Shown piece after piece: positions 1 to 10,765 of a DNA stretch of 64,000 bases. Within the stretch, counting starts at the first letter, position 1. Each line of letters opens with the position of its first letter. The notes under the pieces were generated by a model. The model saw only the letters and a list, made by a program, of their open reading frames with translations, ran no database searches and was not told the DNA's origin. Source of the stretch: Cyclaneusma minus (lineage: Eukaryota; Ascomycota; Leotiomycetes; Marthamycetales; Marthamycetaceae); the NCBI GenBank assembly GCA_037179335.1, contig JAKZHN010000013.1:992001-1056000 (forward strand), read 5' to 3'. The position numbers were made by a program, and so were the translations under genes.

Positions 1-1
1 C

Positions 2-1003
2 GAGCTCCCTGGCAAGATGAACCCATGGATCGGCCGATTCTCCGTCAAGAACGTCAAGGCCGACTCTAAGGACGACTTCATGATCTGCAAGCTTAAGGCA
101 CGCCTGAACTTGCACGGTATCCTGAACGTGGAGCAGGGATACTACGTTGAGGACGTTGAGGTTGATGAGCCTGTAGCAGAAGAGAAGGAGGGCGAGAAGA
201 AGGACCCCGACGTGAGTATTGAATTTTCAGCAATTAACCCCTTACCAGCGGCATGCGAGGACGATGAACCAGCATCGAAGCGTGTTCGTCTTGAACACAC
301 CAAACTAACACCGCATTTGAAGGCGATGGACACAGATGCCGCAAATGGAGACAAGCCCAAGACCCGCAAAGTACGCAAGCAGGTGCGAAAAGGAGACCTA
401 CCCATTTCTGCCGGCACTGGTTCTCTCGACCAGGCTACCAAGGATGCTGCCGCTGAGCAGGAGAACGCCATGATCATGGAGGACAAGCTGGTTGCCGACA
501 CCGAGGAGAAGAAGAACGAGCTCGAGACCTACATCTACGACCTCCGCGGCAAGCTTGACGACCAGTACGCCGAATTCGCCAGCGACGAGGAGAAGGAGAA
601 GTTGAAGGCCAAGCTCGAGCAATCCGAGGTATGTTCTCTGCATTTCCTGACTACGCAGATGGCATAGCTAACCAAATTCCCGCAGGACTGGCTGTACGAG
701 GACGGCGAAGATGCCACCAAGGCAGTCTACATTGCCAAGATGACCGAGATCCTCTCCATCGCTGGCCCGATCGTGCAGCGCTACAACGACAAGGTAGAGG
801 AGGAGCGTGCCGCCGTACAAGCCAAGATTGACGTCGAGCAAGCCGAGAAGCGCGCTCGCGCCGAGGCCGCTGCTGCTTCCGCAAGAGCCATGGAGGAGGC
901 TGAGCAGAAGGCAAAGGCGGGTGGTGAGGACAAGGACACGGAGATGCCGGATCTCGAGCCTGCGAAGCCGGACGAGGTGCAGGAGGCTGAGGAGAAGAAA
1001 TAG
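2..1003 (+). CDS. SSE1: Hsp110/Hsp88-type heat shock protein, C-terminal part (5' truncated)
   Basis: The last 277 residues of an Hsp110-family chaperone, the cytosolic nucleotide-exchange factor and holdase that partners Hsp70 (SSE1 in yeast, Hsp88 in Neurospora). The gene begins outside the window. Exons are 2-211, 323-628 and 686-1003; both introns have GT-AG ends and the first has a CTAAC branch site shortly before its AG. The visible part holds the end of the beta substrate-binding domain (MNPWIGRFSVKNVK), an acidic linker, the alpha-helical lid (KLVADTEEKKNELETYIYDL; DWLYEDGEDATK) and an acidic Ala/Glu-rich tail. The DWLYEDGE block and the tail are typical of the family. Intron 1 is 111 nt and has no in-frame stop, so its retention would only insert 37 residues. 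Family assignment is confident; SSE1 is an orthology inference. Confidence 0.9.
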
Positions 1004-1995
1004 ATCTGAGGAAGAAAATGGGTTGCAGGCGGAGGGAGCTTGCTACTGGTGCTTAGGGAGAAGCATTTGACGAATGAAGGTGAATACTCTGGTTTTCGCG
1101 CGCGAAAAAGATGGGATTTTCGGAGATCGAGCGGGCATTAGAATAAGATAGAATATTTCGAGAGCCAGAAATGATCATGATGTCTTTTCGGTCTGGAGAT
1201 GAATTGGCTGTTGGGCGTCAGATAACTAACTGTCAATGCTTTGCTGGTGGCTGTAATTTTGAGGTTTGTCGTTTTCCTTCCTGATTCACTCGACTAGGTC
1301 TTAATAGCTTGCGTACGCTCCCCATGGAGGTTCTGATCGATAACGGATTTGGGATCTTTCTTCTGATCATTCAGGATGTTCGGGATTATTTTGAATATTC
1401 CCAAATACTTGGAATACTCCCAATCACTCTGAATAAGCCCAATCCCTCGAAATAATCCCAATTACCTCGAAGTTCGACAATCAGTTAATTATATTGTCCT
1501 CCAGGATGACTCTCAAGAACAATATCAGTAGTTTTCTGATAATGCCAAGACATTCACGTGATGGTGGCAGGGATGTCCCAACTACCGGGAACCAGGCTCT
1601 TAAGTTCCAAAGCATATGCACCACTTCGCTGGCAAAGCGGTCACAGCGTAAATTCTCGAGCTTCTGCTCAGTACCGACCGACGAATGAGTATTCCTGCTT
1701 CAAGCGCCATGACTCTATGAAACAACTCCATGGCCTGGCTGTTGCTGTACGGCACAAATGAACAGCGAGTCCCGGCCAAACTGAAGATCATTGTGCCTAG
1801 GCTCTTGGAACTGGCTGCTTAGACCGCCAGGACCCTGAGGGTCGCATTGTCAATTGACGTCTCGAGCAAGTCGAGCCCGCTACGACAAAACCACGGACGA
1901 AACTCTCTTGCTGGACCAAGGTCTACCTACCAATTGAGTTTTGCGCACGGTATACTGTGTAGGCAAAGTAGCCTGGAGAGGGAAAGGTAGACAGG
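1004..1995. other. Intergenic region with a 19-bp minisatellite
   Basis: This holds the presumed 3' UTR of the Hsp110 gene and the promoter of the AVL9 gene. No ORF here looks coding. The only clear structure is the short tandem array at about 1393-1468, listed separately. Confidence 0.6.
1393..1468 (+). repeat. Degenerate 19-bp minisatellite, four units
   Basis: Four successive 19-base units start at 1393, 1412, 1431 and 1450. They share the pattern GAATAnTCCCAAtcaCTcg, and a weaker fifth unit follows at 1469. The period is exact while the bases have diverged. A similar 19-bp array lies at 50311-50386. Confidence 0.75.
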
Positions 1996-4428
1996 ATGGC
2001 GAATGCCACGCCTGCTTTTACGCCGCTGGTGACGGTCGTGGGCTTCCACCATGCGAGGTACGCAGTGCTTCCCTCCCACTTCCCCTTTATACTACTAGAC
2101 CTATAATCGAAGGGAACACTATGCTGATTCAACTGAGCGCATAGGGGCCCAGAAGTCGAAGGATGGTTTGGAGCAGAGGAGGGGCAAGACCCCGCGGCCG
2201 ACTATGAATGGGGTCTGCTGCCTTTCATGGCCCTCAGTGATGGCGCACATGTGTAAGTCACACTTTCAACTGGCAGATGGATGTCGACTTCTCGTAGCTA
2301 ACAATTTACAGCTCTACCGAAGACTTCTCCTATTTCACCCTCCTCCGCCCCGCTACCGACACCCTACCCGCAACCTCCCTCTTCGGCATCTCCTGTACGC
2401 GCCAAATGGACGCCTCGCAGCTCATAAACCGCCCGCCCGATGTCACGCGTAGTACGGTGCAGAAAGCTGTTGTGGTCGTGGCCGACAGTCCGCAATACTT
2501 TGGTATGCTGCGAGAGCGCCTCGGCGTCGTCACGCAGGCTTGGTTTGCGCAGCGCGAGTTTACCGATACGGAGATTCTGAAGCGGTTTCAGGAGAGTCTG
2601 GCGGAGGAAGTGAAGGGGGAGGAGGATAGGGATCAGTATTTGGGTATGAATTTGAGAGAGTTGTTGAGGGAGTTTAAGTGGCAGACGTTGATGCTGTTTA
2701 AGTGCTGTTTGTTGCAACCAAAGGTAGGAAGAACTGTTGTGGATTTGGGATTGCATGCTGACCTTGGGGTGCGTAGATGCTGTTCTTTGGCTCGAGATGC
2801 GAACGGATTTGCATGATGCAGTTTTCTCTCATTTCCTTGATACCGGGCTTGATTCGAAATCTGCAGGATTGCGCGGATCCGGAGATGGCTAATTACGAAA
2901 ATAATTTTGTGAAGCCGGATGGGTTGAAGACTAGCGATAGGAACTCTCTACTTTCGTATATGGGCCTTCCTCTCCAGCTGTTTGGCAAGGTACGCATGCG
3001 AATATTCATGCAAGTTTTACGTTTGCTGACAGAAATTCACAGGGCAGCCTATTTGGACCATATACCCCTTTACAACAACTCGATATTCTCGCCGACTACG
3101 ACACAAAGTCCTACATCGTCGGCTCTACCAACTCGCTTTTGCTACAACAAAAGGATCGCTACAGCGACATACTAATCAATCTAGACGAAATGACAATCAA
3201 CATAACCAGCAGCTCCCTCAAAGCCGCCCTCGCACTATCCTCCGCCGACCGCCGCTGGATCGATTTCGTAACGCAAGCTGTAAACGACACCTGGGACGAA
3301 GCCAATCCCGGCCGCCCCAAAAACCTAGGCTACTCCGGCAGCGAAGAATTCATCCGCCTCCAATTCGAAGAATACCTCCTCTCGCTCCTCTCAGCCGTCA
3401 AATGCCAAAACTACATCACCCGCTATGCCAACGATCCCAATCACATGCTTCCACATGTTGATGGCGACCCGACTGCCGATTTTGGCCAGGACTGGGTGGA
3501 AGCGTGGAAACGGACTGATAATTACCGTATCTGGGAAAACCACACTGATAGCCATCTTTTTGATATTGTGGAGCCTAAGCATCCTTGCGCTGGCGGTTTG
3601 ACGATCGATGATGTGCAGCGCCGCCTCGCGCTGCAAGTCCAAGAACTGCATCTCGACGAACGCTTTGCAGTTGGTCGTGAAGTGCTGGGGCGGAACTTGG
3701 CTGCTGGGCGCGAAAAAGCTTCCACGGTATTTAATAAGTTGTATGCGGATATGGAAGCACTGCGCGAATCCAACCGGCGTAAACACGAAGAAGCAAAAGC
3801 GCTGGCTGAGAAGAACGGAACCGAATGCCCTGCTTCACCGAATAGTGGCGATAAATGGGATGTGGGGAAGGGCAATTTGGCGAGTGTGGGCAGCAAGGCG
3901 GGCGCTTATATGAGTAGCTGGGCGGCGTGGGCGGGGGAGAAGAGAAAGGGGGCGTTTGGGAGGAGTGCGAGTGTGAAGCGGAAGAGCGAGACGCCGAGGG
4001 AGTTGCGGTTGGGAAAGGTGGATTTGAAGGCGGAGAGGGGCCCGGGGGAGGTGAGGAGTCCGAGGGGGGGCTTGATAGGGAGGGAGAGCATGGGAAGTCC
4101 CGGGAGCCCGGGGAAGGTGCTGGTGGGGAAGGATGGCAGTCCGGTGCCGAGGACGCCGACTTATAGGCCGAGGCAGGAGAGTTATTCGGAGAGTATTTTC
4201 GAGTCGGAGGGGCATGGGCATGGGGAGGATGCAGGGGCAGGCAAAGTGAATGAGGTGGAGGAGGTGGAGGAGGTGGAGGAGGTGGAGAAGAAGAGGGAGA
4301 GTGTGAGTGTGGCGCCACTGACGGCGGGGTCGAGGAGGAGTGAGAGTAGTGGGGAGTCGACGCCGGATGGGGAGCAAGATGATATTATGAGCCCGGCTGT
4401 TGACGTGAAGGCGAATCCATGGAGCTAG
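1996..4428 (+). CDS. AVL9: AVL9-family late secretory pathway protein
   Basis: A 726-residue protein of the Avl9 (DENN-like) family, which acts in exocytic transport from the late Golgi. Exons are 1996-2057, 2145-2252, 2312-2723, 2777-2989 and 3043-4428; all junctions are GT-AG and keep frame. The ATG at 1996 gives the family-typical start ending VTVVGFHHARGPEVE, with the intron splitting the Arg codon. Further family blocks are LPFMALSDGAH, FTLLRPATDTLPATSLFGIS, the FGPYTPLQQLDIL region and KSYIVGSTNSLLLQQKDRYS. From about residue 500 it becomes basic and disordered, with four EVE triplets encoded by a 9-bp repeat (4252-4287). The conserved N-terminal two thirds make the family clear. The last third is fast-evolving and its role unknown. 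Confidence 0.85.
4252..4287 (+). repeat. 9-bp coding microsatellite (EVE x4)
   Basis: Four tandem copies of GAGGTGGAG in frame inside the disordered tail of the AVL9 gene. They encode four EVE triplets. Probably length-polymorphic. Confidence 0.85.
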
Positions 4429-5774
4429 CACTTTTTCTAGGTCATATCTCGAGGCTGGGAAGGAAGGAAGGAAAGTGGGCATATGAAGGGTGACGGGGAT
4501 GGATGTCATATATATAAGCGATGCATGCATGCTGCGATGAGGGAATTTGAGGAGGGTCAAACTAACTTGGGTGGTTTTCGTGCATATTTTTTTTTTTTTT
4601 TTTTGATGACGAATGTTATGACTGAGATGGAAAAGGAATTAGCAACCGATGGGGTCTTGGTCTTTGGTCTTTGGTTTTGTTGGTCCTTTCTTTTCTTTCG
4701 CAACGTTCGACTTTGTCGGTGGGAGGCTCTCTGTTTTGCATTTTTAGCATACTGGGTGGTTTGCAGTGTTTTGATGCTCTGTTAATGGTAATATGGGAAA
4801 GACCTGGGAAGAGAGTGGTTTGTACATGCGAATGTCGATGTTGAGTACTGCTGGACCAAATTGGTTTTTTTTTTGATGATATATTCATGTTGATGATTGC
4901 TGCAGACTCCTGATGAGTGATGAGTGATGTCCTGCATGACCGACGGTTCTTAGGCTCTAGAAGATGGAACGAAAGAGAATCCTTCGGGGGTCTTTGACAC
5001 CAGCACTTACTTCATAGCATAGGCACACCCATATACATATACGAATTCAGTTTCAAGTCCAAGATCCTCGATCGGGTCTCGAATACGTTTCCAATCATGT
5101 CAAACTGCGGCAACCTGGTGGCACGGTCTATCCCGCACACCGCACGGCAAGGCGGGCCGCGGGGACTTGGGAGTTTGGAGACCCCGCAACTGCTCATCGA
5201 CGCCTATCCACGCTCCATATTGGATTCCAAATCCCAGCCTCCAAACGAGGTTGATTTCAAAGCAACTCGGCGGTCTGAATAATTCGAAATGCGTAGAAGG
5301 CACATATGAGTACTTGATTTCAAAGCAAGTGTTACAGTTCTTCCGAGTCGGGTCTGTGCGTTGCGTGCAGCGTCTGGTCTCTCTCCACCACTATTGGACT
5401 CGGAGGCTTTGCGAGTGCTCGTGTGGGAGCGTGCAGATTCCTAAACACGTTAACACACGAGGGGATCGAGAGAATGTGATGTGAAATCACTGAAATCACG
5501 ATGGGCCGATGGCACTTGTGCTCTTTGGATCACGGACGACGATTGGATAGGAAGCTACGCTTTGTCAGACCCACTGTGAGCTACAGCAGACATGAATGTA
5601 CCATGGTAAACTTACCTAGGTATATAAGGGGAAAGAACCCTCTGGTCTTTCTTAGTCTTCTACATTTCTACTTCAAAAGTAAAAGACTCCCCACCTCCAA
5701 GTTTCACGACTCAAGCTCAGGACATCTCATAACCTCGGACCTACCACTACAGCACTTCCACGACTTTGTATCCT
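4429..5774. other. Intergenic region
   Basis: This holds the 3' UTR of the AVL9 gene and the promoter and 5' UTR of the glutathione transferase. There is a run of 18 T at 4587-4604. The phrase GATTTCAAAGCAA occurs twice (about 5252 and 5317). No coding signal was seen. Confidence 0.6.
5621..5628 (+). promoter_or_regulatory. TATA box of the glutathione transferase gene
   Basis: TATATAAG lies about 150 bases before the ATG at 5775, followed by a pyrimidine-rich stretch (CTTTCTTAGTCTTCTAC) typical of fungal transcription start regions. A strong TATA would suit an inducible stress gene. No experimental start is known. Confidence 0.5.
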
Positions 5775-6639
5775 ATGTCTGAAGCTTCCCTCCGTCCAGA
5801 ACCTACCCGCAATATGACTTCTTCTCTCAAGCCCATCACTCTCTACGGCCATGGTACGTCACCTCTGTCGCATCGAGTAGACAAAATATACCACACACCA
5901 TCTCCAAACCCCCTCAAAGCTTTCCCAAATCCCAATTCCCCCCTCAAAATCCCACTAACAGACTCCCCTCCCAGCCGTCGGTCCCAACCCCTGGAAAGTC
6001 GTGATCATCCTCGAAGAACTCGCCCTCCCCTACGACCACAAATTCATCGATTTCTCCGAGCTCTCCCAAGAGCCCATCGTCTCCCTGTGTCCCAACGGCC
6101 GCGTCCCCATCATGATCGACCCCAACACCTCCACCACGCTCTGGGAATCCGGCGCCATCATCGAATACCTAATCGCCGAATACGACGTCAAACACCAGAT
6201 CAGCTACGACACGAAGCCCGAAAAATACCTCACGCAACAATGGCTCCATTTCCAAATGTCCGAACAAGGCCCTTATCAAGGCCAGCTCGTGTTTTTCCAT
6301 AAATATAATCCGGAAAAGGTGGAAAGTGCGATTGAACGGTATAAGGGCATTGTGATTAAGAATATTGGGGTCTTGGAGAAGGGGTTGAAGGGGAAGGAGT
6401 ATTTGGTGGGGGATAAGGCTACTTATGCGGATATGAGTCTCATGAATTGGCAGTTGGCGTTCGAAATGTGCTTTGAGAAGGAGAAGGTGGAGGAGCTGAA
6501 GAAGGAATATCCGGCGTGGGCGGAGTGGACGGAGAGGGTTATGGGGAGGAAGGCGGTGAAAAAGATGGTTGAGGATAGGAAGGCGGGGAAAAAGATGGTT
6601 GAGGATAGGAAGGCTGCGCTTGCGAATGCTAGTAAGTAG
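5775..6639 (+). CDS. Ure2-like/GstA-type glutathione S-transferase
   Basis: A cytosolic glutathione transferase of the fungal Ure2-like class (electrophile and peroxide detoxification). Exons 5775-5853 and 5975-6639 join in frame at HA|VGPNPWKV, giving 247 residues. A second ATG at 5814 (MTSSLKPITLYGH) would give 234, closer to the core of the fold; either start is possible. The N-terminal thioredoxin-like domain shows ITLYGHAVGPNPWKV, the NGRVPIMID cis-proline loop and the WESGAIIEYL glutathione-binding helix. The all-helical domain follows, with a VGDKATYADMSLMNW motif. The C-terminus carries an imperfect 30-bp tandem duplication (6547-6606), which repeats a RKAxKKMVED decapeptide. That basic tail is unusual for the family. 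Confidence 0.88.
6547..6615 (+). repeat. In-frame 30-bp tandem duplication
   Basis: Units 6547-6576 and 6577-6606 differ at a single base (GGTG versus GGGG), and a partial third unit follows. They encode RKAVKKMVED and RKAGKKMVED at the end of the glutathione transferase. The near identity points to a recent slippage event. Confidence 0.9.
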
Positions 6640-7630
6640 GTAGGGAGCTGAGAGTGGAAGGAGTAAGAAATTGTTGTTAGGGATGTCGGTAGCGAATTTG
6701 AGGAGAGAGAAACAGGGCACTAACAGGAGGAGAATCCCTATGGAACGCTCGCTTGAAGGCTATGGAATCATGAGAAACTCGCATAAGAAATACACAGAAA
6801 TTGACAATTAGATTGAAGACAACTGTTGTTGTCTAGGTTTCCCACTCAGTGCACTCATACCTCTTTGATTATCTGGCAGTCTGTCGATATCTAGATTCCC
6901 CACCATTCCAGCTTCCACCCACCGGTCCATTTCTTTACTCCCAATCCGAAAATGTTCTCAAGTAACTGCGCGCTAGAGAGAACCGAGACTAGCGCTAAAT
7001 TTATATCAAAAAAGGCATTTTATCGCACGTCGACGCAAATATGTAACATGTTTGCACACATCAAAATGTGGTAAATTTCCTGGAGAATACGAAAATGCTA
7101 CTCTTATATCTATAATTGCTGAGACCAATTTCTGAGTTCACAAGGACATATTCGAGGCCTGAAAGTGACAGCCAACCCCTAGAAGCCAACCCGGAAAGCC
7201 CTTAGAAGACTAGCTGAGCCGAGTTGGGCAAGATATCGTTGCACGCTATCGGAGTTCTAGCAAAGCTAAGTCGTTCGTCGTGTTCAGACCTTCCTTTGTA
7301 AGGGTCTGCCCCTGAAAGCAAGTTTCCAAAAAGCTAGGGATTTCTGCAAATGATGCGCAACAAAATAAAAAAGCAGAGAAAGCATGCATTACGCTGGGAG
7401 TTGCCGGCAGTTTTTCACAATCAGTCGACATGTTTTAAGAGAAGAGGATTCCAAATATCAAGACTGATTGATCAACACTGATTGATTTCTGCATTTCTCG
7501 ATCCACAAGAAATGTCCACCCCCAGATGCGCAACAAGCCAAATATATACACTGAAGCTCCTCCAGAAACCATTTTCCTTCCCCTCCCACCATTACAATTC
7601 CACCGCCCCTTTCTCTTAGTCGCACATCAC
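6640..7630. other. Intergenic region between convergent genes
   Basis: This lies between the 3' ends of the glutathione transferase and the polygalacturonase. It is AT-rich in the middle (6780-7130). I see no gene or repeat in it. Confidence 0.6.
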
Positions 7631-9183
7631 TTATGATGCGCAAGTAGTGCTAGGGTAGTTGCAGCTGCTATCACCCCCCGTAATACCCACACCAGTAAAA
7701 GTGAATCCCGAGCACGAGTCGCTACCGCACAGGATATACATATTATAAGCATCATCACCGACATCGCCGGTGACATTGTCAAAGGTAACAGTATCAATCG
7801 TAACACCATTAGTAGGCTCGCCAGTAGCACCACCGTTCTTGTAATCCTGCTGGATATCGATACCATAGTCGGAGATACCGGATAGAATGATGTCTTTGTA
7901 GACGATGTTGGAGATGGAGCCGGTGGTGTCGGCGTTGGACTTGATGCGGCAGCCGTTCTCGCTGTCGGTGACGGTGGAACTGCTGAAGGTGATGTCGGAT
8001 ACGTCGTTGTTGCTCTTGCCGCCGACGGAGCCGATGGAGAGGCCGTGGCCGCCCGAGCAGGTCATGCCGGTGACGGTGATGTTGGAGCCGGAGGTGATGG
8101 CTACGCAGTCGTCCTGGTTCTTGACGATGCTGTTCGAGAGGACCAAGTTTGAGGTTGAAGAGATGTCGAATCCGTCAGTGTTGTGTCCGGCTGGGTCGTC
8201 ACCCGAGGCATCGTTAGGCTCATCACCGGCAGAGTTGTCCAGAGTGATGCCGGTCATGGTAATGGTGTCGCCTCCGGTAATGTCGAAGCAGTGGACAGGG
8301 TAATTCTGGATATACAGGTTCTCGAAAACACCGTTGGTGACGTCCTTGACGACGAAAAAGTGGTCGGGCTTGTCAGAACCACCGTTGGATCCTTCGCCAT
8401 CCCAGTAGGCTGCTCCATTGCCGTCAATCACGGATCCTTCGGCACCCACGATCTTGATGTTGTCTCCCTTGACGACAATAGGGTCAAAGTCAGAATCCTC
8501 GGTGTATCCGAAGGATGTTGTTCCGGAGAAGATCACAGTGGTGCCAGTCTGGAGAGCGGTAAGGTCAAGGGTAGAGCTAGCGGGCATGGAAACGGAATCC
8601 AAGAGGATGTTTGTGCAAGATGCAACAGCGGATGAGATATCGGCGTAACCGGTGACGGTGCAAGTAGTTCCTCCATCACCCCCAACGGACACTGAATCCG
8701 CAACTGAAGCAACTGACGTAACGGCCGGAGCAACAGAGGTGACGGCGGCAGCCGTAGATACAGCTACGGCGGAAGAGTAGACCGAGGAAACAGCTACGGC
8801 AGTTGCTGTCTATCATATCGAGTTAGAAGCGCTGTATATTTCTGGTTGACTGGCAAAGTACTTACAGGGTACGCAGAGGTCTGGAGAGTAGTGGGGACGT
8901 AGGAGACAGAAACGATAGAAGACGCAGCGGGAGTCGCAGCAGCACCGTCATTAGAAAGGCAGCTGCAGGCACTGGAGATCTTCTTGGGCTTGTTGCTGCA
9001 AGAGCTGGCCCAGGATGGCAGACCAGTCTCCTCAGTGTTGGAGGCCTGAGTGTAGGTCGCGCAGAATGATGCTGCATCGGCGGAAGAGGCTGTGACAGCA
9101 GCGGCACAAGCATCGTGTAGTGGGTTGTCACAGGCAAGGACAAGTGGAGCAGCAATAGCTGCAACAAAAGCGAAGGAACGCAT
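7631..9183 (-). CDS. Secreted endopolygalacturonase (GH28) with an N-terminal Cys-rich module
   Basis: A pectin-degrading GH28 enzyme of 498 residues that hydrolyses alpha-1,4-galacturonan outside the cell. Exon 1 is 9183-8866 and exon 2 is 8809-7631, joined by a 56-nt phase-0 intron. The ATG at 9183 gives a signal peptide (MRSFAFVAAIAAPLVLA). A short Cys-rich module of about 60 residues follows (ACDNPLHDAC to SACSCL), then an Ala/Val/Ser/Thr linker, then the catalytic beta-helix from about residue 155. The four GH28 signatures are present: NTDGFD, QDDC, GHGLSIGSVGG and RIKS. The catalytic domain has the usual size of about 340 residues. The N-terminal extension is longer than in standard endopolygalacturonases, and the intron sits at its boundary. 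It looks intact. Confidence 0.93.
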
Positions 9184-9922
9184 TATGAGAAAAGGGTCGT
9201 CAAGACCAGAAAAAAGCAAACGAATGTATGAAGATGAAAAGAATGTGACTGTGATGAATTGCTCTTTCGAAAAAGATCCGAAGTAGAGGGACAACGTTCC
9301 CTCAAGTATCCCATCATGAACGGCGAGTTCGGGCCTCGAAACGAGAGTGGAGACAGCAGTCAATATAAAGTCGGAAATTTTCTACCTTGAGAAGTTGGTT
9401 ATATCTGAAGCACAGCTGACGGACTTGGATGGGATGCCAGCGAGGCACCTGAACATGAAGTCTTTCGCAGATGAAGGAACGTGTGGATCCGGGACAATCC
9501 GAGAAGCCAGCTGGAATTTGTAAGATTCCCATACGAGCTGCGAGCAGACTGCAGAGATGACATTCGATCGATGATCGGCGACAAGGGCAAAGGAGGATGT
9601 TGCGGTGGTGAGTTGAAGGATGGGCGACGATGAAACGAGGAAGGCATTTCGCTCCGCGATTTTAGCGCTTGTCAGCCTCGTCTGCAAGGCTGAGCCCCAC
9701 TAGCTGACGAAAAACAACCCCTTCTTACCGGCTTCAATTTATTCCACCACTGGACGCGTGTCGAATACGAGCTACATCCCAGCCTTTACCAGGCTCTACC
9801 CATTGGCCCAGAGCGCTCTTGTTTCGCCAAACCGTCTGCACTGCCCATCGGAGAATATCTCCAATCCTTACTACAATCCCAACAAGGGGCAATCGGCAAG
9901 TGTCAACGGCCGCTGGAGACAC
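9184..9922. other. Upstream region of the polygalacturonase gene
   Basis: This is the promoter side of the polygalacturonase gene, ending at the target-site duplication of the miniature LTR element. Reading frames here are short and not convincing as genes. Confidence 0.55.
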
Positions 9923-9927
9923 ACATC

Positions 9928-10032
9928 TGTAAGGTCCGAACGCAAAAGCACTAACCACCAAGCCAGGTCCCGTAGGACGATAGGCCATTCCATTTCTAGC
10001 TACTTATGCCACTTCCTGGGCCACGCCCTACA
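9928..10032 (-). repeat. Terminal direct repeat, copy 1
   Basis: 105-bp terminal repeat of the miniature LTR element; 98 of 105 positions match copy 2. Both ends read TGTA...TACA. Confidence 0.88.
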
Positions 10033-10320
10033 GCCACCCCCTACCAGACTAGCTAGCAGCTGTTACCTTAAGAGTTATAGCAGCCCTTTATTTTTTTTAG
10101 TCAGCCCTGCAAGTGCCTGTAACATTGAATTACAAAGGAAATCATATTTTATATAATCCATATAGGGAGGACGCCAATTTCCTTTTTAGAAAGGGGGGTG
10201 CCTTAACGGTTTATTAAGGTGACAGAACACCGCGCATTCATTAAGACAGATTTACTATACAAGGCTTTTTTCCTCAGGCCGCCCTGAGGCCTCAAATCCA
10301 GAAAATTTCAATTAAATATG

Positions 10321-10392
10321 GACTTGTCGGAATTTGAACCCTGATTGCAAGACAGGCAGTGGTCTGGTCTATTTAGAGTTACGATATAACCC
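10321..10392 (-). other. Degenerate tRNA-like segment inside the miniature LTR element
   Basis: On the minus strand this contains GGTTCAAATTCC, a good match to a Pol III B box / tRNA T-loop. Before it lies ACTGCCTGTCTTGCAAT, which can be drawn as an anticodon arm with a GTC (Asp-like) anticodon. The acceptor and D arms cannot be completed, so it is not a functional tRNA gene. It may be a captured or decayed tRNA. Confidence 0.35.
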
Positions 10393-10433
10393 TTATGCAC
10401 TGGCTGGGGTTAGTATCCGGCGTCGGTCTCTAC

Positions 10434-10538
10434 TGTAAGGTCCGAATGCAAAAGCACTAACCACCAAGCCAGGTCCCGTAGGACGATAAGCCATTCCATT
10501 TTTGGGTATTTATGCCATTTCCTGGGCCACGCCCTACA
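10434..10538 (-). repeat. Terminal direct repeat, copy 2
   Basis: The second 105-bp terminal repeat, directly followed by the ACATC target duplication. Five of its seven differences from copy 1 are C-to-T or G-to-A changes, but not in the CpA context of classical repeat-induced point mutation. Confidence 0.88.
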
Positions 10539-10765
10539 ACATCCAAGTATCGCTTCACGCCTTGAGTGAAGGCACCGAATTTGGCGCCAAGCGCAGATGA
10601 ATAATAAGGCGCAAAAATGAGCCCCTGATTTGTGATCTCTGTTGATTTTCGATCTCTCATCAATCTCAGTAGTGTAACGTTCCGGTTTCTAAGCTGAAAT
10701 CTTGCGACCACGAGCCCTGGAGGAACTGGGACGGAGGATATTGGAAATAGGGGGTTTTGGCTAAC

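Larger units (their letters stand above)
9923..10543 (-). mobile_element. Miniature LTR element (TRIM-like) with 5-bp target duplication
   Basis: A 611-bp element (9928-10538) bounded by two direct repeats of 105 bp (9928-10032 and 10434-10538). The repeats differ at 7 positions. Each begins TGTA and ends TACA, the canonical TG...CA ends of a long terminal repeat. The same 5 bases, ACATC, flank both outer ends (9923-9927 and 10539-10543), as expected for an integrase-made target duplication. The 401-bp interior has no coding capacity, which fits a terminal-repeat retrotransposon in miniature moved in trans. A G-rich stretch (GGTAGGGGGTGG on the minus strand, just before the 9928-10032 repeat) resembles a polypurine tract, so minus orientation is preferred. 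I could not assign a primer binding site. Confidence 0.82.

Noticed and set aside
3731..4318. Long minus-strand Pro/Ser-rich frame opposite the AVL9 gene
   Set aside because: It is the antisense shadow of a GC-biased Glu/Gly/Arg-rich coding tail, has no domain and overlaps a well-supported exon.
10272..10289. CCTCAGG...CCTGAGG palindrome as a terminator or element end
   Set aside because: It lies inside the miniature LTR element and is too short to mean more than a local hairpin.
10434..10538. Repeat-induced point mutation in the second LTR
   Set aside because: Most differences are C-to-T or G-to-A, but not in the CpA context, and seven changes are too few to judge.
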